From the NCBI GenBank assembly GCA_045540115.1, contig JAZQGR010000056.1, positions 11,366 through 75,365 on the forward strand: a stretch of DNA of 64,000 nucleotides. The letters are read 5' to 3'. The notes below the pieces were generated by a model. That model was given only the letters and a program-made list of their open reading frames with translations. It was not told the origin of the DNA and made no database searches. Both the position numbers and the translations under genes were made by a program. Below, in pieces: positions 8,484 through 16,271 of this stretch; position 1 is the first letter of the stretch, and each line of letters starts with the position of its first letter. The DNA is from Colimorpha_A sp045540115 (lineage in GTDB: Bacteria > Bacillota > Clostridia > Oscillospirales > CAG-272).

Positions 8484-10361
8484 TTACTTGCTTACAACAG
8501 TATATATCTGCCAGCCGAGCTCCTCGGAATAAGCGGCGATCCTGCCGTCGGAAACACTTGAAATATGCTTGAAAATGAAGGGCAGAATAACGTTACCTTC
8601 GGTATCTATCATTCCGTATCCGTCCTCCGTATGAGCGACGGCGAGGCCCTGACAGAAGGGGAACGCCTCGTCGAAAACGGGATGGAATACCCATGAATGG
8701 TCAAGATTCATATATCCGTATCTGCCGTCTTTCTCAACGAGCATTACGGTATCGGAGAAGCCCTCGAGGTTGTAATAGCCGGGAACGGGGTTCTTCGTAC
8801 CCGTCTTGTCGACTATCAGGTTTACGGTCTTGACGAGCTTCGATGCCGTCTTTGCGTCAAGGAGAGCATAACGGACGATGGCGTAGCCGTCATTAAAGTA
8901 GTACATTCCCATATCGTGGTAATCGTTGTTGATTCCCGCAAAATAGGTCTGATAATGCTTTTTGTAGTTGAAATCGCTCGGGGAGACGTACTCGTTACCG
9001 ATGAGCGAAACGACGCGGTTGCCCTTTGTATCGATGAATAAGAGTCTGTAATTTTCGTAGATAACGCAGGCAAGACCGTCGGAGGTGAAATCGTAAGCCA
9101 TCGTGTACTGCGGCTTGATCTTTACCTCGCCCTTGCTGTTTTTGTAGCCGTAGAGCTCGCGGTAGGTGACCTCGTATATCTTGCCGTCCTTTTCGATTAT
9201 CGCGCCCTCGGGAAGCTCGGTATCGGGGGGAGTGTCGGTATCGGGAGAGGTTGTTTCGCCCTCGGTCGTGTTTTCGGGTGCGGTGGTTTCACCCTCCGTG
9301 GTATCGGCAGTCGTGTTTTCGGGTGCGGTGGTTTCGCCCTCAGTCGTGTCTGACGACGTCGAATCGCTCTCTGTCGTTACCGTCCTCACGTTGCGGAGAA
9401 CGGGAGCATCGGTCGTGTCTGAGGTCGTTGTATCGGACGGAACAGTCGTATCGTTGGGAGTTGTTGTGATATCGGGATCCGTAGTTGCATCGGGATCCGT
9501 CGTGCCGCCGGGTTCGGTAGTCGAATCGGGCTCGGTCGTGCCGTCGGGATCCGTCGTTTCCTCGGGTGTGGTCGCGGGAGGCTCGGTAGTTACGACACCG
9601 ATCTGCTTCAGCTCCATCACGCGTGCCTTGAAGGGATAAAGGTCAATATTCGATTTCGCGTAATATCTCGGCGCGTCGAGATTTATCGGAGTCTGCTTGA
9701 TATCTGACGCCTGAATCTCAGTCAGACCTTCATCCGTGATCTTGTAGTAGACACCGATGCCGTTGACAACGGGAAGACCGTCGTGCGTTTTTTGACACGG
9801 AAGCTCGATCGACGGCAGATCCGCGACCTTGTTTCCCTCTTTATTGTAGATCGAAAAACCGATGCCAACGTTTACGATCGCGTAGCCGTAATAGAAGCGT
9901 ATGCGGGGAAGATCCTCGACTCGCGTCTCCTTTTTGACGCCGAGCGAGCCGTTTGCGATCTCGTAAAATACTCGCTTGGAGACCGTATGGGACGAAATCG
10001 AAAATTCGCCTTCAAGATATGGCGCATCGACCTTTGCGAGGGCGGAGGAGCTGCCGAATCTTTCGTAGGAAAGGGCATAACCTTCCTTGAGCGCATCGTC
10101 AAGCGTCTTGATTTTTGATAGTATCTCTTTGATCTCGTCATCGTCCATCGGCGGTTGCGTGACTGTGGTGTTATCACCACCCGTCGTTTCGTCGGGGCCG
10201 TCGCCCCCGCCTGTCGTTTCACCGACCGTCGTGTAGACAACGGGGCGCTTTACGAACGAAAAATCGTATGCTCCGCCGTCATATAGGATTATGGCAAGTA
10301 TCATTGACATAAACAGTATAAGAGCGACAACTCTTATGACGGTATTCTTTGTCAGCTTCAT
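8484..10361 (-). CDS. Membrane-anchored WG-repeat protein with Thr-rich stalks
   Basis: A 625-residue protein: an N-terminal transmembrane anchor (about residues 9-27), a short Gly/Thr linker, an ordered domain (about 70-250), a long Thr/Pro/Glu/Asp stalk (about 265-385), then a C-terminal beta domain with WG-type repeats. These show as GYKNSKGEVKIKPQY, LLFIDTKGNRVV, YGYMNLDHSWVFHPVFDEA and YGMIDTEGNVILPFIF. WG repeats are found in exported or surface proteins; the function of this one is unknown. The start ATG 10361 follows GGAGATAAA and lies 10 bp after rlmH. The extracellular orientation is inferred from the anchor and stalk. Confidence 0.8.
   Translation of the reverse strand: MKLTKNTVIRVVALILFMSMILAIILYDGGAYDFSFVKRPVVYTTVGETTGGGDGPDETTGGDNTTVTQPPMDDDEIKEILSKIKTLDDALKEGYALSYERFGSSSALAKVDAPYLEGEFSISSHTVSKRVFYEIANGSLGVKKETRVEDLPRIRFYYGYAIVNVGIGFSIYNKEGNKVADLPSIELPCQKTHDGLPVVNGIGVYYKITDEGLTEIQASDIKQTPINLDAPRYYAKSNIDLYPFKARVMELKQIGVVTTEPPATTPEETTDPDGTTEPDSTTEPGGTTDPDATTDPDITTTPNDTTVPSDTTTSDTTDAPVLRNVRTVTTESDSTSSDTTEGETTAPENTTADTTEGETTAPENTTEGETTSPDTDTPPDTELPEGAIIEKDGKIYEVTYRELYGYKNSKGEVKIKPQYTMAYDFTSDGLACVIYENYRLLFIDTKGNRVVSLIGNEYVSPSDFNYKKHYQTYFAGINNDYHDMGMYYFNDGYAIVRYALLDAKTASKLVKTVNLIVDKTGTKNPVPGYYNLEGFSDTVMLVEKDGRYGYMNLDHSWVFHPVFDEAFPFCQGLAVAHTEDGYGMIDTEGNVILPFIFKHISSVSDGRIAAYSEELGWQIYTVVSK
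9215..9600. repeat. In-frame repeat encoding the WG protein stalk
   Basis: Tandem degenerate units (GTTTCGCCCTC, GTTTTCGGGTGCGGTGG, GGATCCGTCGT on the plus strand) encode TTE-, TTEPD- and ENTT-type peptides. The pattern differs from that in the neighbouring gene, so the two stalks expanded separately. Confidence 0.75.
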
Positions 10362-10371
10362 TTTATCTCCG

Positions 10372-10797
10372 TTATTTGTGGTATTTTCCGTTATTTATTA
10401 TGGTAAATGCGCGGTATATCTGCTCGAGAAGAATTACTCTCATAAGTTGATGCGGGAAGGTCATTTTTGAAAACGACAGACGAAGGTCGCAGGATGCCTT
10501 GACGTCCTCACCCATTCCGTCGGAGTCACCGATGACAAAAACGATCTCGGAAATTCCGCGTGTCGGAAGCTCGTCGAGCTTGCTTGCCAGCTCCTCGCTG
10601 CTTAGCTGCTTTCCCTCGACGCAAAGGGCGATCTTGAACGCTTTTTTCGGCAGATTCGGGATCAGCTCGCGGTCGTTCTTGGTCTCCTTGATCGTGAGGG
10701 AGGCGTATCCGCTTATTCTTTTTGAGTATTCTTTTATCGCGTCGCGCAAAAATTGCTCCTTCAGCGTGCCGACGCAGAGAACAGTTACGTTTAGCAT
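10372..10797 (-). CDS. rlmH: 23S rRNA pseudouridine-1915 N3-methyltransferase
   Basis: A SPOUT methyltransferase that methylates m3-pseudouridine 1915 in helix 69 of 23S rRNA on assembled 70S ribosomes. The C-terminal knot motifs are intact: FVIGDSDGMG, LSFSKMTFPHQLMRVILLEQIYRAFTI and the terminal YHK. At 141 residues it is about 15-18 shorter than typical RlmH (155-159); the missing part is the charged loop after the first third (around KETKNDRE). The start MLNVTVLCVG at ATG 10797 fits the family; a longer frame to 10863 reads into repeat DNA. It is the first gene of the run that continues with the WG-repeat protein. Confidence 0.93.
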   Translation of the reverse strand: MLNVTVLCVGTLKEQFLRDAIKEYSKRISGYASLTIKETKNDRELIPNLPKKAFKIALCVEGKQLSSEELASKLDELPTRGISEIVFVIGDSDGMGEDVKASCDLRLSFSKMTFPHQLMRVILLEQIYRAFTIINNGKYHK

Positions 10798-10830
10798 AGT
10801 TTGTCCTTGGTTCAGTTTAGCATCATTATT

Positions 10831-10998
10831 ATGCGGGCGACCATTGGTCGCCCCTACAAACAACGTATCGAGGCTTCGCCACGTTGTCTTGCCTTCCCCT
10901 CAGGGGAAGGGGGACCACCGAAGGTGGTGGATGAGGTGTTCCTGTGGAATGTAATATCGTTTTTGTGCGGACAGTCGGGGACGCCTGTCCCTACACGG
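10831..10998. repeat. B-A-B palindromic repeat
   Basis: A B hairpin GGGCGACC/GGTCGCCC with CCTACAA tail (10831), the linker CAACGTATCGAGGCTTCGCCACGT (shortened in other copies), an A unit CCTTCCCC/GGGGAAGG with ACCACC/GGTGGT and GATGAGGTGT, then a GGACAGTC/GCCTGTCC hairpin with CCTACA tail. Confidence 0.8.
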
Positions 10999-11002
10999 CG
11001 TT

Positions 11003-11785
11003 TTAGGTATTATCGTTACTATCTAATAAAACCGTCGGCTCGTCGCGCTTTGCGGCGCAGACGTCGACGCCGTACGGATCGGTCGCCTTTTTTACGGTCT
11101 CAAGTGCAATATCGGGGGTGTTATTCTCCTCACTCAGATGAGCGAGCAACAATTTTTTCGTTCCCTGACGCGCCCAAGCGCCCGAGATCTCGGCGCAGTC
11201 ATCGTTTGAAAGATGACCGCCGCCCGAAAGGATCCTTGCCTTGAGCATGGCGGGATAGCTTCCGCGCCGCACCATTTCGCGGTCGTGGTTTGCCTCGATC
11301 ATTACGGCGTGACAGCCGCAAAGACAGTCGTAAACGGTCTGGGTAACGTAACCGATGTCGGTCACGATCCCGACAGATTTGCCCTGATAGGTGAACTTGT
11401 AACCGACACAGGCGAAGCTGTCGTGAGGGACGGGAAAGGCATCGATATGAAGCTCACCGAGCTCGTATGAAAACTCTGCCCCGTGGCGCACAAGACAGGT
11501 AGACAGGAGCGTGTTTTCCGGAATATTGAGCGCATCTGCGCTCGGATCGGTGATATGTACCCGACAGGGATGCTTTTTAAGTAAAGCGGCAAGGGCGTGA
11601 GTATGGTCGCTGTGCTCGTGAGTGATAAAAATATCGGTTACGCGCATAATATTGCTTCCGACGCCCTCAAGGGCGGTAATCAGAGCCTTTGCGCTTCCGC
11701 CCGCATCGAGAAGAACCGTATGCTCACCCGCCTCGATCAGTGTGCAGTTGCCGGACGAGCCGGAATAAAGGGAAATTACTCTCAT
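11003..11785 (-). CDS. WalJ/YycJ-type MBL-fold metallohydrolase
   Basis: A 260-residue metallo-beta-lactamase-fold protein. The metal motif THEHSDH is at 55-61, and further ligands are in PVPHDSF, GIVTDIGY and LAHLSEENN. This set, together with MIEANHD and GGGHLSND, matches the WalJ/YycJ family, which in Bacillus lies beside the WalKR system and has been linked to DNA replication and repair. No walRK genes are present here. The gene overlaps the preceding 138-residue membrane protein gene by one base (TGATG), so the two are co-translated. The precise nucleic-acid substrate is not deducible. Confidence 0.87.
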   Translation of the reverse strand: MRVISLYSGSSGNCTLIEAGEHTVLLDAGGSAKALITALEGVGSNIMRVTDIFITHEHSDHTHALAALLKKHPCRVHITDPSADALNIPENTLLSTCLVRHGAEFSYELGELHIDAFPVPHDSFACVGYKFTYQGKSVGIVTDIGYVTQTVYDCLCGCHAVMIEANHDREMVRRGSYPAMLKARILSGGGHLSNDDCAEISGAWARQGTKKLLLAHLSEENNTPDIALETVKKATDPYGVDVCAAKRDEPTVLLDSNDNT

Positions 11786-12201
11786 CAGAATTTAAGTCCT
11801 AAGTTTACTGTTGCATAAATATACGCGGTGTCGAAAAGGAGTGTGAATATTATGCCGATTATAACGTAGAGGATCGGTCTGCTTCTTTCAAATCTGCGAG
11901 CCTGCTGAGCGATAATCTCATCCTTTTCGGCTTTCGTCAGCTCGTCCGAAAGATCGTCATAGGTAAGCGGGCGGAAGGAGCCGCGGTTGATGGCGATATA
12001 TGCCATCGCGAGCAGTCCGAGACCGATAGCGTAAATGTGTATTGCCGCCGTAAATTCAAGCGCGATCATCACCTGATAGATGATGAATATGACCGCCGTG
12101 ATGCCGAGGAGCGCAAAGGCGCGCTTCTTTGGAAACGGCTTTTTCTTCTTCGATTCGGTCACAGCGACCTGTTTTTTCTTTTTCTTCTTGTATTTAGCCA
12201 A
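11785..12201 (-). CDS. Small membrane protein of unknown function
   Basis: A 138-residue protein with a very basic N-terminus (MAKYKKKKKKQ) and three predicted transmembrane segments (about residues 29-51, 54-74 and 110-133), separated by a charged cytoplasmic stretch with RPLTYDDLSDELTKAEKDEI. I do not recognise the family. The start codon is TTG at 12201-12199, preceded by GAGG with a 6-nt spacer. It overlaps the WalJ-like gene by one base. The lysine-rich N-terminus predicts that the N-terminus stays inside the cell. Confidence 0.75.
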   Translation of the reverse strand: MAKYKKKKKKQVAVTESKKKKPFPKKRAFALLGITAVIFIIYQVMIALEFTAAIHIYAIGLGLLAMAYIAINRGSFRPLTYDDLSDELTKAEKDEIIAQQARRFERSRPILYVIIGIIFTLLFDTAYIYATVNLGLKF

Positions 12202-12225
12202 GGGGTACCTCTTTTGATAATAATT

Positions 12226-12420
12226 ATTGCGAAGGCAGTCTTGCCTTCCCCTCAGGGGAAGGTGGCTGCGACGAAGGAGCAGACGGATGAGGTGTTCGGG
12301 TGTAATGTTACATTCCTTTGGGACACCTCATCCACCACCTTCGGTGGTCCCCCTTCTCCCACTGGAGAAGGTATTACAATGTGGCGAAGCATTCGCTCCT
12401 ACGGAATAGAGTGAGCGTTC
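12226..12420. repeat. Two head-to-head A-type repeats
   Basis: A forward A unit (CCTTCCCCTCAGGGGAAGG, second hairpin around CTGCGACGAAGGAGCAG, GATGAGGTGTTC) meets an inverted A unit (GGACACCTCATCCACCACC, then CCCTTCTCCCACTGGAGAAGG). The two tails face each other across TAATGTTACATTCC. The same configuration recurs at 60150-60320 with a nearly identical second hairpin. Confidence 0.85.
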
Positions 12421-12428
12421 TCTTGATT

Positions 12429-13538
12429 TCACCCCGAAACGTCCTCGCCGCGGAGCGCGGCAATTCCGAGGCGGAGCGCCTTTGCCGCCGTACGTCTTTC
12501 CTCAGGGGTTCCGCTTTCGAGCATAGGAAGAAGCGAGCGGAAAAATTCACCGATAATGGTCGGATCGTTCTTTAGCTGCTCGGTAGCGTAAAGCGGGAGA
12601 GTGAGGTCGCGTATTTCGAGGAAAAATACGCCGACAGTCTCGCTTTCGAGGGCTTTTATGTCAATATTCAGCGTTGTCGGAACGAATCCGACAAGCTCGA
12701 TGCGCAAAAACGTTTCAGCCTTATATTCCGAAACGAGCGCCGACAGCTTGCGGCGAAGCTCGCTTCCGTCTGTGATTCCCGAAACATCAAGCCTCGCTTC
12801 CTCGTAATTGTAGGTCGAAAGAATGATTTTTTCAAAGCTTGGCTTGCTTCCGTCAAAGGTGACGATCATCGCGCCTTTTTCGCCCGTTTCGCCGAAATCG
12901 CGACCGTTAAGGCAGCCACTGTAAGCGTAGGGAACGCCGCCTGCGGTCTTTACGCCCTCAGTAAGATGAACGTGACCGAATCCGCAATAGGAGAAGCCGC
13001 TGTTTTCAATATCCGTAAGTGACACAGGGCAGTACGGCGAAAGCGGATCGCCGACCTCGGCGTGACCGCAGAGAATATTTATCTTGCCGGTATCCTCGAC
13101 CTTGAAGCCGACAAACGGGCAGCTTTCAAGCGTGTTTCCGCCGACGAAGGCGTAGCCATAGATGCGGAGATTTGTCCCTTCGACGTCGATAAACGACATT
13201 TCCGTCGATTTGAAAACGTGAACGTTTTCGGGGAGCTTGCCGTCGTAAACGCCGCCCTCACAGTAGGGATCGTGATTGCCGGGTGAAATGACAAATTTCA
13301 CGTTCGGCAGACTCGCGACTGCTTCCTTGAAGAACGCGACTGTGTCGGAGGAGGGATACGGAATATCAAAAACGTCGCCCGCCATGATGACAACGTCGAT
13401 TTTTTCGGTTTTAACCGTATTTATAAGAGAAAGGAACGACTTTTTCAGTTCCCGTCTCATGAGAGCCGACTGCTCGGGCGTTTTTGAATGAAACGGCGAA
13501 TCGAGATGAATATCGGCGCAGTGAAGGAGTTTTATCAT
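12429..13538 (-). CDS. SbcD/YhaO-like metallophosphoesterase (putative DNA repair nuclease)
   Basis: A 369-residue calcineurin-like phosphoesterase of the SbcD/Mre11/YhaO type. Metal motifs are in order: DIHLDSPF (D9, H11), GDVFD, GNHDPY, CGHAEV and GFGHVH. Members usually act as nucleases with an SMC-like ATPase partner (SbcC or YhaN), but no such ATPase gene is next to it in this window, and repeat clusters flank it on both sides. It starts at ATG 13538 with GAAAGAGAG. The C-terminal part (about 250-369) would be the partner-binding region and is not diagnostic. Nuclease activity is family inference. Confidence 0.85.
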   Translation of the reverse strand: MIKLLHCADIHLDSPFHSKTPEQSALMRRELKKSFLSLINTVKTEKIDVVIMAGDVFDIPYPSSDTVAFFKEAVASLPNVKFVISPGNHDPYCEGGVYDGKLPENVHVFKSTEMSFIDVEGTNLRIYGYAFVGGNTLESCPFVGFKVEDTGKINILCGHAEVGDPLSPYCPVSLTDIENSGFSYCGFGHVHLTEGVKTAGGVPYAYSGCLNGRDFGETGEKGAMIVTFDGSKPSFEKIILSTYNYEEARLDVSGITDGSELRRKLSALVSEYKAETFLRIELVGFVPTTLNIDIKALESETVGVFFLEIRDLTLPLYATEQLKNDPTIIGEFFRSLLPMLESGTPEERRTAAKALRLGIAALRGEDVSG

Positions 13539-13659
13539 AGTATCTCTCTTTCGGAACTACATATTTATAGTTATACATAATAATTATAATAGAAAACAAA
13601 AGATTTTTCAACTGTTTTGAGAAATAATATAATTATTTACAATATTGGGTTTTGGAATA

Positions 13660-14280
13660 CAAATAACGTCCCGAAGATTCGGGGCGTTGTTAGCCTTCCC
13701 CTTGGGGAAGGTGGCAAGTGCCCGCCGTCATCCTGAGCGGAGTCCCGCCGAGATTCCGCTTCGTTGCACTTCGCGCGGCTTCGCCGTTCGATTTCACTTC
13801 GCTACACTCAGAATGACACGGCGGGACGCAGTCGAACGGATCTCGGGCACTTGACGGATGAGGTGTAGGTTGCGAAGCAACCGTGTTCTAAAGGCAAAGT
13901 AACATCGTTTCAAAACGGACAGTCGAGGACGCCTGTCCCTACAAACAACGTGGCGAAGCATCGGGAGGTTGTCTTGCCTTCCCCTCAGGGGAAGGTGTCA
14001 ATCGTCCGTTGTCATCCTGAGCGAAGCGTCGCCAGACCCATTCGATTCCGCTTCGCTCCACTCAGGGTGACAGCGACGCGAAGTCGAAACCGGAGGTCGA
14101 TGCCGCTTGTGGCATCGGGATCTCGGGCGATTGACGGATGAGGTGTTCGGGAACAATGTAACATCGTTTTTGCGCGGACAGTCGAGGACGCCTGTCCCTA
14201 CAAACAACGTGGCGAAGCATCGGGAGGTTGTCTTGCCTTCCCCTGAGGGGAAGGCAAGGGTTTGGCGCAACTTGCTAACC
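13660..14280. repeat. Three A-type repeats, two with long nested inserts
   Basis: In the 782-bp gap between folA and the SbcD-like gene, two A units carry an extra palindrome in the second hairpin. At 13700-13860 the stem GCAAGTGCCCG/CGGGCACTTG encloses a GTCATCCTGAGC...CTCAGAATGAC palindrome. At 13990-14140 the stem GTCAATCG/CGATTGAC encloses a second version. GGACAGTC/GCCTGTCC B hairpins with CCTACAAACAACGTGGCGAAGC linkers separate them. The first about 120 bp upstream of the SbcD-like gene is AT-rich and may hold its promoter. Confidence 0.85.
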
Positions 14281-14290
14281 TCTCTAACAC

Positions 14291-14317
14291 AAAAAACCGC
14301 CGAGAAATCGGCGGTCT
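14291..14317 (-). terminator. Terminator of metK-folA
   Basis: The stem ACCGCCGA/TCGGCGGT with a GAAA/TTTC loop at 14296-14315 is followed on the minus strand by TTTTTTG, a few bases past the folA stop. Confidence 0.9.
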
Positions 14318-14320
14318 TTA

Positions 14321-14821
14321 TTATTTAACGTAAGTAACTATCTTCCACTTCATTCCCGCAGGGGAATCGTCGGGAGTGGATACGTATTCTTCGCTTTCGC
14401 TCTCAATTTTCCAACCGAGCTCGTCAAGATTCGGGAAAAATGCGTCGGCGGGGAGAGTGATGTCGAACTTTGTGACGTAAATTCGGTCACAATATGGTAA
14501 AAACAGCTTATATATGCTGTCACCGCCGATGACGACGGCGTTTTCATCCTCTTTTATCATCGAAAGAGCTTCCCCGGCACTGTGTGCGACCTCGGCACCA
14601 TCGACTTTGTAGTCCTCTCGGCGCGATAAAATTATGTTTCTGCGGTTCTTAAGAGGCTGACCGTTCGGGAATGTGGACAGGGTTTTTGAGCCGAGAATGA
14701 CGGTCTTTCCGCTCGTTACCGAACGGAAATTGCGCAGATCATCTCTGACTCGGCACAGAAGCTCGCCCTTGTTTCCTATTCCCCAAGCATTATCGACCGC
14801 GACAATTGCTTCGATGCTCAT
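14321..14821 (-). CDS. folA: Dihydrofolate reductase
   Basis: A 166-residue DHFR that reduces dihydrofolate with NADPH. The core is typical: MSIEAIVAVDNAWGIGNKGELL (substrate loop), KTVILGSKTLSTFP (cofactor binding), RRNIILSR and AVVIGGDSIYKLFLPYCDRIYVT. The usual Trp-Asp/Pro-Trp element is replaced by ELLCRVRDDLRNF, and the acidic residue D is present. ATG 14821 lies one base past the metK stop, so it is co-translated with metK and placed under its SAM riboswitch. That pairing would tie folate reduction to methyl-group supply, which is an inference. Confidence 0.93.
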   Translation of the reverse strand: MSIEAIVAVDNAWGIGNKGELLCRVRDDLRNFRSVTSGKTVILGSKTLSTFPNGQPLKNRRNIILSRREDYKVDGAEVAHSAGEALSMIKEDENAVVIGGDSIYKLFLPYCDRIYVTKFDITLPADAFFPNLDELGWKIESESEEYVSTPDDSPAGMKWKIVTYVK

Positions 14822-14822
14822 A

Positions 14823-15995
14823 TCAGAGAAGAGAAGCAAGCTCGGAAGCGATATCGGTCTTTTCCCAGCCGACGTTCAGCTCCTCGCGTCCGAGGTGACC
14901 GTAAGCGGCAAGCTGAGCGTAGATCGGACGGCGGAGATCGAAGCGCTTGATGAGTGCCGCAGGACGGAGGTCAACAAGCTCACAGACCTTTTCGCAGATG
15001 ATATCCTCAGCTACCTTGCCCGTGCCGAAGGTGTCTACCATAACGGAGACGGGCTTCGCAACGCCGATGGCGTAAGCGAGCTGAACCTCGCACTTGCTTG
15101 CAAGTCCTGCTTTTACGATGTTTTTCGCAAGATAACGGCAGGCGTAAGCGCCCGTGCGGTCGACCTTCGTCGGGTCCTTACCCGAGAACGCGCCGCCGCC
15201 GTGACGGGAATATCCGCCGTAGGTGTCAACGATTATCTTTCTGCCCGTAAGTCCCGAGTCGCCGTGAGGGCCGCCGACAACGAAGCGTCCTGTGGGGTTA
15301 ACGTAAATCTTTGTGTTCTCATCGATAAGGGAAGCGGGAACCGTCGAGTAGATAACGTGCTTCTTTACGTCCTCTCTTATCTGCTCGAGGGTAATTTCGC
15401 CGTCGTGCTGAGATGAAACAACTACCGTGTCGATGCGGACGGGCTTGTCGCCGTCGTATTCGACAGTTACCTGAGTCTTACCGTCGGGACGGAGATAGGG
15501 GAGCGTGCCGTTCTTTCTTACCTCGGTAAGCTTCTTTGCGAGCGCGTGCGAAAGGGAAATGGGGAGGGGCATAAGCTCGGGAGTTTCATCGCAAGCATAG
15601 CCGAACATCATTCCCTGGTCGCCTGCACCTGTGTCGAGACCGTCGCCGTTGCCCTCCTTTGCCTCGTAGGATAGGTCAACGCCGAGCGCGATGTCGGGGG
15701 ACTGACCGTGTACCATATTGATGACTGCGCAGGTGTCGCAGTCGAAGCCGTACTTACCGCGGTCGTAGCCGATCTCTCTTACTGCCTCGCGTGCGATCGT
15801 CTGGAAATCAACGACTGCCGTCGTAGTTATCTCGCCCATAATGGAGATAACGCCCGTCGTTACGGTGGTTTCGCAGGCAACGCGCGCCATCGGGTCGAGT
15901 TCAAGTATCGCGTCAAGGACGGAGTCGGAAATTTTGTCGCAGATTTTGTCGGGATGTCCTTCTGTTACAGATTCTGATGTGAATAGTTTTTTCAT
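14823..15995 (-). CDS. metK: S-adenosylmethionine synthetase
   Basis: A 390-residue methionine adenosyltransferase that makes SAM from methionine and ATP. The signatures are GHPDKICDKISD near the N-terminus, GAGDQGMMFGYA (ATP binding), GGPHGDSGLTGRKIIVDTYGG and GGGAFSGKDPTKVDRT (phosphate binding). The length is normal. ATG 15995 follows AAGAAGGAAG. The SAM-I riboswitch and its terminator lie 50-210 bp upstream, so transcription stops when SAM is plentiful. It leads a two-gene operon with folA. Confidence 0.98.
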   Translation of the reverse strand: MKKLFTSESVTEGHPDKICDKISDSVLDAILELDPMARVACETTVTTGVISIMGEITTTAVVDFQTIAREAVREIGYDRGKYGFDCDTCAVINMVHGQSPDIALGVDLSYEAKEGNGDGLDTGAGDQGMMFGYACDETPELMPLPISLSHALAKKLTEVRKNGTLPYLRPDGKTQVTVEYDGDKPVRIDTVVVSSQHDGEITLEQIREDVKKHVIYSTVPASLIDENTKIYVNPTGRFVVGGPHGDSGLTGRKIIVDTYGGYSRHGGGAFSGKDPTKVDRTGAYACRYLAKNIVKAGLASKCEVQLAYAIGVAKPVSVMVDTFGTGKVAEDIICEKVCELVDLRPAALIKRFDLRRPIYAQLAAYGHLGREELNVGWEKTDIASELASLL

Positions 15996-16045
15996 TTTTT
16001 TCTTCCTTCTTCTTAAATTCTCTCTTGTTTTCGTTCCGAGGGAAA

Positions 16046-16072
16046 CAAAAAACCCTCGCAGAACGAGGGTCG
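16046..16072 (-). terminator. Riboswitch-controlled terminator in the metK leader
   Basis: The stem ACCCTCG/CGAGGGT at 16052-16070 is followed on the minus strand by TTTTTTG. It is the expression platform of the SAM-I riboswitch: it forms when SAM is bound. Confidence 0.9.
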
Positions 16073-16088
16073 TCTTTTTAAAATTAAA

Positions 16089-16203
16089 CTCTCATCTGCC
16101 CGGATTTGGCACCTTTTTGGCGGTTTTCCGAGCATTCATCACGCTCACGCCAAATGGTTGTCGGGCTTCACAGGGCCGGTCCCTCCGCCACTCTTGATAA
16201 GAA
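16089..16203 (-). promoter_or_regulatory. SAM-I (S-box) riboswitch of metK-folA
   Basis: The minus strand shows the conserved S-box core in order: TTCTTATCAAGAG, TGGCGGAGGGA, CGGCCCTGTGAAGCC, CGACAACC, AAGGTGCCAAATCC, GGGCAGATGAGAG. The closing helix P1 pairs TTCTTATC (16203-16196) with GATGAGAG (16096-16089). It lies between a consensus promoter and a terminator in the metK leader, so it is a transcription-off switch responding to SAM. Confidence 0.97.
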
Positions 16204-16210
16204 CGGACAT

Positions 16211-16239
16211 ATTATAGCATATCTTTCCGCAGATTTCAA
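16211..16239 (-). promoter_or_regulatory. Sigma-A promoter of metK-folA
   Basis: TTGAAA and TATAAT on the minus strand are separated by 17 bp. The -10 box ends 8 bp before the riboswitch P1 helix, so the transcript begins at or just before the aptamer. Confidence 0.9.
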
Positions 16240-16271
16240 CCTTTTTTGAGAAAATTTTTATTTGATAAAAA

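Noticed and set aside
8055..8561. Plus-strand frames rich in Val, Ser and Gly opposite the Thr-rich genes (also 9166-9639)
   Set aside because: They arise because the Thr-rich stalk DNA repeats read open in several frames; the minus-strand proteins have ribosome sites, anchors and correct operon spacing.
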